Positions 31,440 to 40,208 of a DNA stretch of 52,936 bases are shown here, in pieces. Each line of letters opens with the position of its first letter. The first letter of the stretch is position 1. The stretch lies in NCBI GenBank assembly GCA_000721375.1, contig JOGW01000030.1, positions 1-52,936 on the forward strand, given 5' to 3'. The stretch is from Streptomyces sp. NRRL B-3428 (lineage in GTDB: Bacteria; Actinomycetota; Actinomycetes; Streptomycetales; Streptomycetaceae). Both the position numbers and the translations under genes were made by a program. The notes under the pieces are model-generated. The model saw nothing but the letters and a program-made list of their open reading frames with translations. It was not told the DNA's origin and made no database searches.

Positions 31440-32519
31440 GTGCATGCGGAGGAGAGGCATCAGGCGATTCTGCGCCGAGTGCGCGAGGAAGGGTCGATGC
31501 GGGTCACGGACTTCGCGGCGGAGCTGGGCGTATCCCCGGTGACGGTGCGCAAGGACGTCGAAGTCCTCGCCGAGCGCGGTCTCGTCGCCAGGGTGCACGG
31601 TGGCGCGATGCTGCCCGAGGACTGGGCGGAGACCGCCCCGGAGAGCGCTGACCCACACGCGAAGCCCGGCTCGGGTCCGCGGACGCTGGGCATGATCGTG
31701 CCGTCCTCCGCCTACTACTATCCCGAGGTCATCAAGGGTGCCCGCGAGGCGGCTCAGGCGCAGGGTGTGCGGCTCGCGCTCGCCGTCTCGGCCTACGACC
31801 CCCAGGCGGAGAAGTCCCAGGCGGCGCGACTGATCGAGGACGGCGTCGACGGGCTGCTGCTCGCGCCCTCGGACACCGAGGGCGTGCGGGGCCGGCAGTG
31901 GTACGAGGACCTGGACGTCCCGGTCATCCTGATCGAACGGCGTCCTGCGCAGGATGCGGCCGCCGCCGAACACGTGGGCACCGACCACGTCTACGGAGCC
32001 AGACTGGCCGTCCAGCACTTCCTCGACGGCCGACGGCAGCGCATCGCCCTGTTCATGCGCGGCGGAAGTCCCACTTCGCCCTGGGTGAAGGAGGGGTACT
32101 ACGCGGGGATGCGTGCGGCGGGCATCGACGGTCCCGACAGCACCACGTTCATCGACCTGGGCTCCGGCGGTCCCGGCGATCCCGACTACGAGCGGCCCAT
32201 GGAGGAGTTCATCCAGGGCGTACGGTCGGGCCGGATCGACGCCGCGCTTGTACACCCCGACAACGACGCGCTGGTCCTGCTGGAGCGGCTGCGGGCCGCC
32301 TCGCTCTCGGTTCCTGGTGACGTCGCGCTCGTCTCGTACGACGACGAAGTGGCCGAGCTGGCCGATCTGCCGCTGAGCGCGGTGGCCCCTTCGAAGCACG
32401 AAGTCGGCTTCTCCGCAGTCGAGTTGATGCTCCTCAGGCTCAGTGAGCCGGGTCGCCCCAGGCGTCGCCTCGCCATCCTCCCCGAGCTTCGAGTGCGCGC
32501 CTCCTCTAGCGCTTCATAA
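31440..32519 (+). CDS. DeoR-type HTH / LacI-type sugar-binding transcriptional regulator
   Basis: A 359-aa protein. GTG at 31440 with GGGGGG about nine bases upstream. The N-terminal DeoR winged helix is HQAILRRVREEGSMRVTDFA, AAELGVSPVTVRKDVEVLAE, ending GLVARVHGGA. From ~80 on it is a periplasmic-binding-protein-like sugar sensor of the LacI kind (TLGMIVPSSAYYYPEVIKGA, DGLLLAPSD, VPVILIERRP, DVALVSYDDEVAELADLPLS). This DeoR-PBP fusion is common next to actinobacterial glycoside-hydrolase operons. It is divergent from the PL8 set and upstream of the importer. I infer repression of both, released by an oligosaccharide of the polymer. Confidence 0.9.
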   Translation: MHAEERHQAILRRVREEGSMRVTDFAAELGVSPVTVRKDVEVLAERGLVARVHGGAMLPEDWAETAPESADPHAKPGSGPRTLGMIVPSSAYYYPEVIKGAREAAQAQGVRLALAVSAYDPQAEKSQAARLIEDGVDGLLLAPSDTEGVRGRQWYEDLDVPVILIERRPAQDAAAAEHVGTDHVYGARLAVQHFLDGRRQRIALFMRGGSPTSPWVKEGYYAGMRAAGIDGPDSTTFIDLGSGGPGDPDYERPMEEFIQGVRSGRIDAALVHPDNDALVLLERLRAASLSVPGDVALVSYDDEVAELADLPLSAVAPSKHEVGFSAVELMLLRLSEPGRPRRRLAILPELRVRASSSAS

Positions 32520-32524
32520 CTCGA

Positions 32525-32600
32525 TCTTCGTTTTCCTTTCGTATTTCTTGTTTTTCTATTGACTCTGCGTTGGGCTGGGTCGAATGATGTGCGAGCACTC
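32525..32600 (+). promoter_or_regulatory. Pyrimidine-rich promoter region of the importer operon
   Basis: TTCGTTTTCCTTTCGTATTT and the following T-rich run form a strongly AT- and pyrimidine-rich strip. It contains TTTCGTAT, also found upstream of the PL8 gene. TTGACT at 32559-32564 is a likely -35. The -10 is unclear (AATGAT at about 18 bases). The strip is the probable control point of the whole importer/fucosidase operon. Confidence 0.45.
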
Positions 32601-32635
32601 CCCGCATCATCGGCCCGTCCATGAGGAGCAGAGCC

Positions 32636-33946
32636 TTGAAGCTCATATCCCGCACGCCTCGTCTCGCCCTTGCCGCCGTCACCGTCTCGCTGGCGATGAC
32701 CGTCACTGCCTGTGGCGGCGAGGGGGACTCATCGGGGGCCGGTTCACCCGCCAAGCCGGTCACCATCACCTACTGGGGCTGGACCGCCGGCGCTCAGCAG
32801 ACGGCCGACGCGTTCAACAAGGCCCACAAGGACATTCAGGTCAAGTTCTCGCAGATCACCGGTGGCCCGGACGGCTACGCGAAGATCACCAACGCGATCA
32901 AGGCGGGCAACGCCCCCGACCTGGCCGGCATCGAGTACGCGCAGCTGCCCGAGTTCGCGGCTCAGGGCCTCCTGGAGGACCTGAGCGGCGAGGCCGGTGC
33001 CACGGTCAAGGAGAAGTTCCCCCAGCCCATCCAGGATCTGGTGACCCTCGGCGGCAAGACGTGGGCGGTGCCCTTCGACGCCAGCCCTCAACTGCTCTAC
33101 TACCGCAAGGACCTGTTCCAAAAGGCCGGCGTCGCGGTGCCCAAGACGTGGGACGAGTACAAGAAGGCCGCCGCGGAAATAAAGAAGGCCGACAAGAACG
33201 TGCGCATCGCCGCCTGGGGTCCCGACGACCCGATGCTGCTCGCCGCGCTCTCCTGGCAGGCCGGCGCCAAGTGGTACGGCGTCGAGGGCGACGCATGGAA
33301 GGTCGGCATCAATGACGCCGCCTCCAAGAAGGTGGCCGACTACTGGCAGGGGATGGCCGAGGACGATCTCGTCGCCAAGGCGAGCTTCACCGGCGAGGAC
33401 TTCAACAAGCTCAAGACCGAGGGCAAGGTCGCCAGCTTCATCGGTGCCTCGTGGAGCGCGGGCGGGCACACCGTGGCCTTCCCCAAGCAGAGCGGTAAGT
33501 GGGGCATCGCCCCGCTGCCGAACTGGGGCACTGCGTCCTCGGGCATGTACGGCGGCACCACCTACGCCGTGCCCAAGGGCAGCAAGCACGTCAAGGAAGC
33601 GGCCGTCTTCGCCCAGTGGGTAGCCACCGAGGCCGACGCCATCAACGCCCGCCTGAGCAGCCTCGACGCGCCGAGCAGCGCCCTGCCCGCCAACGTCGAG
33701 ATGCGGGAGGTGGCCGCCGGCCTCTTCGACGACAAGGGCTACTTCGGCGACGACGACGTGTACGAGATCGCCGGCGCGCAGGTCGACACCATTGTCCCGG
33801 GCTGGACGTGGGGCCCGGTCCAGGTCGGTACCAACACCGCCATCCAGGACGCGGCCGGCAAGGGCACGCTCGCCGACGCCCTCGACGCCGGCCAGGAAGC
33901 GGCCGCCAAGGCCATCGAGGAGCGCGGTCTCAACCTCGCCAAGTGA
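32636..33946 (+). CDS. Sugar ABC transporter solute-binding lipoprotein
   Basis: A 436-aa protein. TTG at 32636 has AGGAG seven bases upstream. The ATG at 32621 would overlap that ribosome site, so I reject it. It has a lipoprotein signal ending VTACGG (lipobox Cys). The family-1 solute-binding fold follows: VTITYWGWTAGAQQTADAFN, DLAGIEYAQLPEFAAQGLLE, WAVPFDASPQLLYYRKDLFQ. It captures an oligosaccharide at the cell surface for the two permeases that follow. The substrate is not evident from sequence. Linked fucosidases and lyase suggest an unsaturated or fucosylated oligosaccharide. Confidence 0.92.
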   Translation: MKLISRTPRLALAAVTVSLAMTVTACGGEGDSSGAGSPAKPVTITYWGWTAGAQQTADAFNKAHKDIQVKFSQITGGPDGYAKITNAIKAGNAPDLAGIEYAQLPEFAAQGLLEDLSGEAGATVKEKFPQPIQDLVTLGGKTWAVPFDASPQLLYYRKDLFQKAGVAVPKTWDEYKKAAAEIKKADKNVRIAAWGPDDPMLLAALSWQAGAKWYGVEGDAWKVGINDAASKKVADYWQGMAEDDLVAKASFTGEDFNKLKTEGKVASFIGASWSAGGHTVAFPKQSGKWGIAPLPNWGTASSGMYGGTTYAVPKGSKHVKEAAVFAQWVATEADAINARLSSLDAPSSALPANVEMREVAAGLFDDKGYFGDDDVYEIAGAQVDTIVPGWTWGPVQVGTNTAIQDAAGKGTLADALDAGQEAAAKAIEERGLNLAK

Positions 33947-34091
33947 GCCGTGGTGGACCTGGGCGCCCGTGCGCATGAGCGTGTCCATGCCCGTGCCCGT
34001 GCCCGGGTCCACCGTCCGCCGCCGTATGCCCCGCCCACGTGCGTCCGGCGGCTCCCTCTCGACGCCTCTCAGTCCCACCAAGGAGTTCCCG

Positions 34092-35015
34092 GTGGCACCA
34101 CTCACCCGGTCCGCCCGCAGCGATGCGCTCAGGCCCGGCCAGCGCAGTGCGGTGGCCCTGTTCCTCATCCCCTTCTTCGCGCTCTTCGCCGCCGCGACGG
34201 TGGCCCCCATCGGCTACGCGGTCTGGATGAGCCTCTTCCAGGAGCGCTCCTCCGGCCTCGGCTTCGGCGGCGTGGCCGAGCGCACCTTCTCCGGAGTCGA
34301 CAACTTCACGAAGGTGCTCGGCGAGCCCGGCTTCGTCAGCTCCTTCTTGCATGTGGCCGCGTACTGCGCCTTCTACATCCCTGTGATGATCGGCGGCGCG
34401 CTGGCCCTCGCACTGCTCGTGGACTCGACGGTGGCCCGCGCCAAGCGCTTCGTACAGCTGGCGGTATTCCTGCCCCATACGGTCCCGGGAATGATCTCGG
34501 CGATCATCTGGATCTATCTCTACACGCCGGGTCTGAGCCCGGTGCTCGACTGGATCGAGGCCCTGGGCGGCAGTTGGGACTTCTTCTCCTCGGGCCATGC
34601 CATCTCCTCGATGGTCAACATGGCCGCCTGGCAGTGGATCGGCTACAACGCGATCATCTTCTTCGCGGCCCTGCAGGCCGTTCCCCGCGAGGTCATCGAA
34701 GCCGCCACCGTGGATGGCGCAGGCGGGTTCCGTACCGCCGTCCAGATCAAGCTGCCGATGATCCGCTCCGCGGTCATCCTCACCCTGCTCTTCACCTGCA
34801 TCGGCGTCGTCCAGATCTTCAACGAGCCCAAGCTCCTCTCCGAGCAAGCCACCTCAATGGGCTCCAACTGGTCGCCGATCATGTTCATCTTCAAGGCCGC
34901 CTTCGAAAGACACGACTACGGCCTGGCCGCCGCAGGTTCGATCGTGCTCGCCCTCGTCGCGGGCGTCCTCTCCTACGCCGTCACGACGATCGGAAACCGG
35001 TGGAAGGCAGCATGA
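34092..35015 (+). CDS. Sugar ABC transporter permease 1
   Basis: A 307-aa protein. GTG at 34092 with AGGAG six bases upstream. Six hydrophobic segments. The EAA loop is EVIEAATVDGAGGFRTAVQI, the ATPase-docking motif of MalF/UgpA-type permeases. The 145 bases between it and the binding-protein gene carry a short CCCGTG/TGCCCG run (33980-34010) but no gene. It shares ATGA with the next permease. It forms the membrane channel with permease 2. Confidence 0.92.
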   Translation: MAPLTRSARSDALRPGQRSAVALFLIPFFALFAAATVAPIGYAVWMSLFQERSSGLGFGGVAERTFSGVDNFTKVLGEPGFVSSFLHVAAYCAFYIPVMIGGALALALLVDSTVARAKRFVQLAVFLPHTVPGMISAIIWIYLYTPGLSPVLDWIEALGGSWDFFSSGHAISSMVNMAAWQWIGYNAIIFFAALQAVPREVIEAATVDGAGGFRTAVQIKLPMIRSAVILTLLFTCIGVVQIFNEPKLLSEQATSMGSNWSPIMFIFKAAFERHDYGLAAAGSIVLALVAGVLSYAVTTIGNRWKAA

Positions 35016-35944
35016 CCACTCCCACACTTCCCACGATCGCCCCGAGCAAAGGCTCTTCGCCCCAGGCACCGCTCAGAACACCTCCGCGCAGGAGGACCGC
35101 ACGGGACCGCCGCCCGTTCGCCTCCATGCTCGTGGTCAACGCCATCCTCCTGCTGACGGTTCTCTACGCGTTGATGCCGCTGACCTGGCTGTTCATCGCG
35201 GCCACCAAGAACCACGGTGACCTCTTCGGGACCTCCGGATTCACCTTCGGGGAGTTCAACCTCTTCGACAATCTGCATGCCGTCTTCACGTACGACGGCG
35301 GAATCTTCGTACGCTGGCTCCTCAACACCCTGCTGTACTCGGTCGTCGGTGCGCTGCTGTCCTCGCTGATCTGCGTGGCAGCCGGATACTGCTTCGACAA
35401 GTACGAGTTCCGCGGCAAACAGAAGCTGTTCGGCGTCGTGCTGGCGGGAACGCTCGTACCGGGCATCGTGATCACGCTGCCCCAGTACCTTCTCGCTTCC
35501 GAGGCCGGCCTCGTCAACACCTACTGGTCCGTCCTGCTGCCCTCGCTGGCCAGCCCATTCGGCGTGTATCTGGCCCGGGTCTTCTCCGAGGGCTACGTCC
35601 CCGACGAGATCCTGGAGTCGGCGCGGGTCGACGGCGCGAGCGAGGTACGGATCTTCGGCTCGATCGCGCTGCCCATCCTGATGCCGGGCTTCATGACGCT
35701 CTTCCTGTTCTCGTTCACCGCCAGCTGGAACAACTTCTTCGGCCCGCTGGTCATGCTCAACGACCAGGACCTCTACCCGGTAGGACTCGGCATCTACGGC
35801 TGGAACAACATGGTTGCCCAGAACCCGGAGATCTACCGGCTGGCCATCACCGGCTCCCTCGTCGCCGTCATCCCCCTGATCATCGCCTTCATCGGCCTGC
35901 AGCGCTTCTGGCGCTCAGGTCTCACCGCAGGAGCGCTCAAATGA
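35012..35944 (+). CDS. Sugar ABC transporter permease 2
   Basis: A 310-aa MalG/UgpE-type permease. ATG at 35012 overlaps the permease 1 stop by four bases. After a ~35-residue basic N-terminus come six helices, and the EAA loop is EILESARVDGASEVRIFGSI. No ATPase gene is found in the operon. In Streptomyces, sugar importers of this type usually share the ATPase MsiK encoded elsewhere, and this is assumed here. The stop overlaps the start of the dehydrogenase gene by four bases, so translation is coupled. Confidence 0.92.
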   Translation: MTTPTLPTIAPSKGSSPQAPLRTPPRRRTARDRRPFASMLVVNAILLLTVLYALMPLTWLFIAATKNHGDLFGTSGFTFGEFNLFDNLHAVFTYDGGIFVRWLLNTLLYSVVGALLSSLICVAAGYCFDKYEFRGKQKLFGVVLAGTLVPGIVITLPQYLLASEAGLVNTYWSVLLPSLASPFGVYLARVFSEGYVPDEILESARVDGASEVRIFGSIALPILMPGFMTLFLFSFTASWNNFFGPLVMLNDQDLYPVGLGIYGWNNMVAQNPEIYRLAITGSLVAVIPLIIAFIGLQRFWRSGLTAGALK

Positions 35945-36957
35945 CCCACCGCCCCCGCACCGTTCTCGCCATGGACCAGGACGCGAGGGCCGCGGTGCTC
36001 AGCGACGCGGCGCTGCTGCGGCTGCAGGCCACCGCGAAGGTGTCTCCCGCACTGCTCGTCACCGACTTCACCGTTGCAGGCCCAGCCGAGACCGCCGCGC
36101 TTCACGAGGCCGAAGTGCTGCTCACCGGCTGGAGCTGCCCGCCGCTCACCAAGGACGCGCTGGCCCGGATGCCCGCCCTGCGCGCGGTCGTGCACACCGC
36201 CGGCACCGTCAAGGGTCTGATGACCGAGGCCGCCTGGGAGCGCGGCCTGCAGGTGACGAGCGCGGCCGAGGCCAATGCGAAGCCCGTCGCCGAGTACACG
36301 GTCGCCGCGATCGTCTTCGCCAACAAGCGTGTCCTGTCCGCGGCTCGGACCTACCGCGGCGCCCGTGCCCAGCTCAACCCGCTGCGCCTGTACCCGAAGG
36401 TGGGCAACTACCGCAGGACCATCGGCATCGTGGGCGCTTCCCGCACCGGTCGGCACGTCATCGAACTGCTGCGCCCGTACGACCTCCACGTACTCGTCTA
36501 CGACCCGTACCTGACGGCGCAGGACGCGGCCGCATTGGGCGTCGAGCGGACGACACTGGACGAACTGGTGCGCCGCAGCGACGTGGTGACCGTCCACGCC
36601 CCCGAGATCCCCGAGACCCGCGACCTTCTCGACGCGGCCCGGCTCGCCGCGATGCGCGACGGCGCCACCCTCATCAACACCGCCCGCGGCACCCTCGTCG
36701 ACACCGAAGCACTGACGGCAGAACTGACGTCCGGCCGGCTGCACGCCGTACTCGACGTGACGGACCCGACCGTCCTGCCGCCCGACTCCCCGCTGTACGA
36801 CCTGCCGAACGTGCTGCTCACCCCGCACATCGCCGGCTCCCTCGGCAACGAACTTGACCGACTGGCCGACGCCGCCATCGACGAACTGGAGCGCTACGCC
36901 CGGGGACTGCCCTTCCAGTACGCCATCCACCGGGCCGTTCTCGCCCGCTCGGCCTGA
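35941..36957 (+). CDS. D-isomer-specific 2-hydroxyacid dehydrogenase
   Basis: A 338-aa protein. ATG at 35941. The NAD-binding domain (IGIVGASRTGRHVIELLRPY; the last Gly of GxGxxG shifted to GASRTG) is followed by the family block DVVTVHAPEIPETRDLLDAA, then LINTARGTLVDTEALTAEL with the substrate Arg, and LLTPHIAGSLGNELDRLADA with the catalytic His. Such enzymes reduce or oxidise 2-keto/2-hydroxy acids. In this operon it may handle a keto acid arising from uronic acid or fucose breakdown, but this is inference. It is coupled by ATGA to permease 2. Confidence 0.88.
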   Translation: MTHRPRTVLAMDQDARAAVLSDAALLRLQATAKVSPALLVTDFTVAGPAETAALHEAEVLLTGWSCPPLTKDALARMPALRAVVHTAGTVKGLMTEAAWERGLQVTSAAEANAKPVAEYTVAAIVFANKRVLSAARTYRGARAQLNPLRLYPKVGNYRRTIGIVGASRTGRHVIELLRPYDLHVLVYDPYLTAQDAAALGVERTTLDELVRRSDVVTVHAPEIPETRDLLDAARLAAMRDGATLINTARGTLVDTEALTAELTSGRLHAVLDVTDPTVLPPDSPLYDLPNVLLTPHIAGSLGNELDRLADAAIDELERYARGLPFQYAIHRAVLARSA

Positions 36958-36989
36958 CCCCGCGCCCAGCCCTCCGAGAGAGCAGACGG

Positions 36990-38258
36990 ATGCCCCCTTC
37001 ACGGACCGACTGGTTCACCCAGGCACGCTTCGGACTCTTCGTGCACTGGGGCCTGTACTCGCTGGCCGCCCGACACGAGTGGGTCCAAAGCCACGAAAAG
37101 CTGAGCGCAGAGCACTACCGGCGCTACTTCGACAACTTCCGCGCCGACCTCTACGACCCCGAGCAGTGGGCCGCCGACGCCAAAGCCGCCGGAATGCGCT
37201 ACGCCGTCCTCACCACCAAGCACCACGACGGCTTCTGCCTGTGGGACAGCGCACTCACCGACTACAAAGCTACCAACACCCCGGCCGGCCGGGACCTGGT
37301 GGCCGAGTTCGTCCGCGCCTTCCGGGCGGCAGGACTCAAGGTCGGTTTCTATTACTCGCTGATCGACTGGCACCATCCACAGTTCCCCCTCGACGGCCTC
37401 CACCCGCAGAGGAACGCGGACACCGCCACCACGGGCCGCGACATGGACGCGTACACCGAATACCTCCACGGCCAGGTCCGCGAACTGGTCACCCGGCACC
37501 AGCCGGACATCCTGTGGTTCGACTTCTCCTACCCCGGAGACCGCCTGGTTCCGGGCGGCAAGGGCCGCGACGACTGGCAGTCGGAGAAGCTCGTCGCCAT
37601 GGTGCGCGAGCTCGCCCCCGACATCCTCCTCAACGACCGTCTGGACCTGCCCGGCAGCGAGGACTTCGTCACGCCTGAGGAGATGACCCCGGACGCAGGT
37701 GACGGACTCTCGCCCTGGGAGACCTGCCGTACACTCAACGGCTCCTGGGGCTACGCGCCCGGCTTCCAGCAGTGGCTGGACGCTGAACAGATCGCCCGGC
37801 TCCTGGTCGACAGCGCCTCGAAGGACGGCAACCTGCTCCTCAACGTCGGGCCGACCGGCCGTGGCCGCTTCGAGCCGAGAGCCCGCGCCCTGCTCACCGA
37901 GGTCGGCGAGTGGCTCGACCTGCACACGGACGCGGTCCATGGCACCGAGTCGACAGCTCTCGCCCCACCCCCCGACTGCCGGCTCACCCGCCGCGGCAAC
38001 CGCCTCTTCGTCCATGTACTCGCCCAACCGGCCGGGTACCTCACCCTCACCGGCCTGACGGCGGCGGACATCACGTACGCCTCCTTCCTGCACGACGGCG
38101 CGGAGGTCAGGTTCGACGAGGTGACCGAAGAGCCCCCCAACGTGCCGCACATCCGACCGCATGGCCCCGTGGGCTCACTCACCCTTCACCTTCCCACCCG
38201 GCGGCCGGACGTCCTGCTCCCCGTCATCGAACTGCGACTCAAGGGAGAACTCCGATGA
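36990..38258 (+). CDS. GH29 alpha-L-fucosidase, first of two
   Basis: A 422-aa protein starting at ATG 36990 (MPPSRTDWFTQARFGLFVHW). GH29 landmarks: RFGLFVHWGLYSLAARHEWV, AVLTTKHHDGFCLWDS, DILWFDFSYP with nucleophile Asp178, and DGNLLLNVGPTGRG. There is no signal peptide, so it cleaves fucose from imported oligosaccharides in the cytoplasm. The acid/base residue cannot be assigned by eye because it varies in GH29. It ends with a beta domain of about 100 residues and shares ATGA with the second fucosidase. Confidence 0.9.
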   Translation: MPPSRTDWFTQARFGLFVHWGLYSLAARHEWVQSHEKLSAEHYRRYFDNFRADLYDPEQWAADAKAAGMRYAVLTTKHHDGFCLWDSALTDYKATNTPAGRDLVAEFVRAFRAAGLKVGFYYSLIDWHHPQFPLDGLHPQRNADTATTGRDMDAYTEYLHGQVRELVTRHQPDILWFDFSYPGDRLVPGGKGRDDWQSEKLVAMVRELAPDILLNDRLDLPGSEDFVTPEEMTPDAGDGLSPWETCRTLNGSWGYAPGFQQWLDAEQIARLLVDSASKDGNLLLNVGPTGRGRFEPRARALLTEVGEWLDLHTDAVHGTESTALAPPPDCRLTRRGNRLFVHVLAQPAGYLTLTGLTAADITYASFLHDGAEVRFDEVTEEPPNVPHIRPHGPVGSLTLHLPTRRPDVLLPVIELRLKGELR

Positions 38259-39505
38259 CCACGATCCCCACGCCGGGTCAACTCGCCTGGCAGCACGACG
38301 GGTTCGGCCTCTTCCTGCACTTCGGCATCAACACCTTCAACGGCGAGGAATGGAGCAACGGCACCCTTGACCCGGCGTCCTTCGACCCGTCCGACCTGGA
38401 CGCCGCCCAATGGGTGGACACGGCGGTCTCGGCCGGCGCGAAGTACGTCGTCCTGACCGCCAAGCACCACGACGGCTTCTGCCTGTGGCCCACCGCCACC
38501 ACGGACTACTCGGTCGCGTCCTCACCCTGGCGCGACGGCAAGGGCGACGTGGTCGCCGAACTCGCGGCCGCCTGCCACGCCGCGGGCATCGGCCTCGGCC
38601 TGTATCTGTCGCCCTGGGACCGCAACGCGGAGTGCTACGACGACCCGGCGGCGTACGACGAGTTCTACGTCCGTCAGCTCACCGAACTCTGCACCCGCTA
38701 CGGCCCGCTGTATGAGCTGTGGTTCGACGGCGCCGGCTCCGAAGGCCGTACGTACGACTGGGACGCCGTGATGGCCGTCATCGAGGAGCACCAGCCCGAC
38801 GCGATGGTCTTCAACATGGGCCGCCCGACGATCCGCTGGGTGGGCAACGAGGACGGGCTTGCCGACGACCCCTGCCGCTACGTCACCGAGACCACCGGCA
38901 TCAGCGTGTACGACGACGGAGCGGCCGCGCTCGACACGGCCCGCTACCTGCCGCCCGAATGCGACGTGCCCATCCGCGCCAACTGGTTCTGGCAGCCCGA
39001 CGACCTGCACACCCTCAAGAGCCGGGACCAGCTGCTCGACATCTGGTACCGCTCCGTCGGCCTCGGCGCCGCTCTGCTGCTCAACGTGCCACCGGACCGC
39101 CGGGGTCTGATCGACGAGGCCGACCGCGCCCGGCTGCTGGACTTCACGGGCGAGCTGCATCGACGCCTGGCCCAACCCGTGCCTGCCACACTGACCGTCG
39201 AGGGACCGGAGATCGTGGCAACCTTCGCGGAACCGATCCGCATCGACCACCTCGAGCTGCGCGAGGACCTCACCCAGGGCCAGCGGCTCGATCACCACGA
39301 GGTCCTGGCGCACGGAACGCCGATCGCCAAAGGACACACGGTGGGGGTACGGCGGGTACACACCGTCGAACCCGTCTCCCTCCAGGAACTACGCATCCGC
39401 CTGACCGGCGACGACGCCCGCCTCGTCAGCGTCGACGGCTACCTGGCACAAGGAGCCGAGACCGATGGCCACTTGGCCCGATCAGCGGCGGATCTTGGCG
39501 GTTGA
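38255..39505 (+). CDS. GH29 alpha-L-fucosidase, second of two
   Basis: A 416-aa protein. ATG at 38255 overlaps the first fucosidase by four bases. FGLFLHFGINTFNGEEWSNG, YVVLTAKHHDGFCLW and YELWFDGAG (nucleophile Asp158) mark GH29, but the insert AECYDDPAAYDEFYVRQLTE after the substrate loop and the NMGRPTIRWVGNEDG block are closer to the narrow-specificity (GH29-B-like) fucosidases that act on branched alpha-1,3/1,4 linkages. The two products differ enough to have different linkage preference. There is no signal peptide. A C-terminal beta-sandwich (from ~330) is present. It is the last gene of the operon. Confidence 0.88.
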   Translation: MTTIPTPGQLAWQHDGFGLFLHFGINTFNGEEWSNGTLDPASFDPSDLDAAQWVDTAVSAGAKYVVLTAKHHDGFCLWPTATTDYSVASSPWRDGKGDVVAELAAACHAAGIGLGLYLSPWDRNAECYDDPAAYDEFYVRQLTELCTRYGPLYELWFDGAGSEGRTYDWDAVMAVIEEHQPDAMVFNMGRPTIRWVGNEDGLADDPCRYVTETTGISVYDDGAAALDTARYLPPECDVPIRANWFWQPDDLHTLKSRDQLLDIWYRSVGLGAALLLNVPPDRRGLIDEADRARLLDFTGELHRRLAQPVPATLTVEGPEIVATFAEPIRIDHLELREDLTQGQRLDHHEVLAHGTPIAKGHTVGVRRVHTVEPVSLQELRIRLTGDDARLVSVDGYLAQGAETDGHLARSAADLGG

Positions 39506-39591
39506 AGAACATGGGGCGGTAGAGGGTGAAGTCGAACTCCTCTGACCAGCGCGTGCGAATCGCGTTGCGCCGCCAGGAACTCGTCGCGCGT

Positions 39592-39643
39592 CCGATGTTT
39601 CACCCGCGTTCGCCGTCGGACGCAGGACGCCTCAAAACATCGG
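39592..39643. terminator. Nested inverted repeat, possible terminator
   Basis: CCGATGTTT (39592-39600) pairs with AAACATCGG (39635-39643). Between them GCGT...ACGC arms can also pair. It stands about 90 bases behind the last fucosidase stop, where the operon transcript should end. Confidence 0.45.
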
Positions 39644-39675
39644 CCAGCCTGCCTCCAAGCTCGCCCAGGCCGTGA

Positions 39676-39837
39676 ATGCAGGGCAACTACCGGAACTTAC
39701 GACTGGGCAGGCGCCGTGTCGCCGGCCGCTACAACAAGGACACCCGCTGGGACGACAGCGAAGTCAGCTTCCACCCCGGCAAGGGAAAGGGAAAGGGCAG
39801 CCTCGGCGCCCTCACCAACCTCGTCAAGCGAGCGTGA
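39676..39837 (+). pseudogene. 53-codon open frame, possible gene tail
   Basis: It reads MQGNYRNLRLGRRRVAGRYN, then WDDSEVSFHPGKGKGKGSLG and ends LTNLVKRA. The composition (basic, with a coherent hydrophilic pattern) looks more coding than its surroundings, but there is no ribosome site and no family. It could be the tail of a lost gene. Confidence 0.25.
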
Positions 39838-39904
39838 CGTCACGGGGCAAGTCGCACACCGAACGAAGACTCGGGCGCTCAGCTCCCGTCCAGATGCGCA
39901 ATCT

Positions 39905-39985
39905 TGCCCCGGGCGAGAGGAACCTGCCCCAGGGCAATCCGGCTGCAGCTGCCCTGGCCGAGGTGACGAACACTGCCCTGGACGA
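39905..39985. repeat. Four spaced TGCCC boxes
   Basis: TGCCCCGGG (39905), TGCCCCAGGGCA (39925), TGCCCTGG (39950) and TGCCCTGG (39974) lie 20, 25 and 24 bases apart, about two helical turns. They may be iterated protein-binding sites or chance in GC-rich DNA. Confidence 0.3.
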
Positions 39986-40208
39986 TGGCATGGCCGCCAG
40001 CGGGCAGTCACGTTACCCATGCGGTCAACCCTCAATGCCCGCTCGCCAGGAATGCTCTCGGCCCACCCACTGCTGCGAAGAAGACGACCGAGTTGTCCTG
40101 GCAGCCACGATGCGCACCACCTGGTGGCCGCAGGCGCTCGGGCTGTTCGTCTCCCGGCCCGGGACTGTCGGCAAGACAAGCCCGGCGAAGCAGATGCGGC
40201 GGCCGGGG

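Larger units (their letters stand above)
39506..40208. other. 703-base gap after the fucosidase operon
   Basis: It contains a nested inverted repeat (39592-39643), a 53-codon open frame (39676-39837), and a quasi-regular run of TGCCC boxes (39905-39985), each listed separately. I find no complete gene, tRNA or insertion-sequence end in it. Confidence 0.5.
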
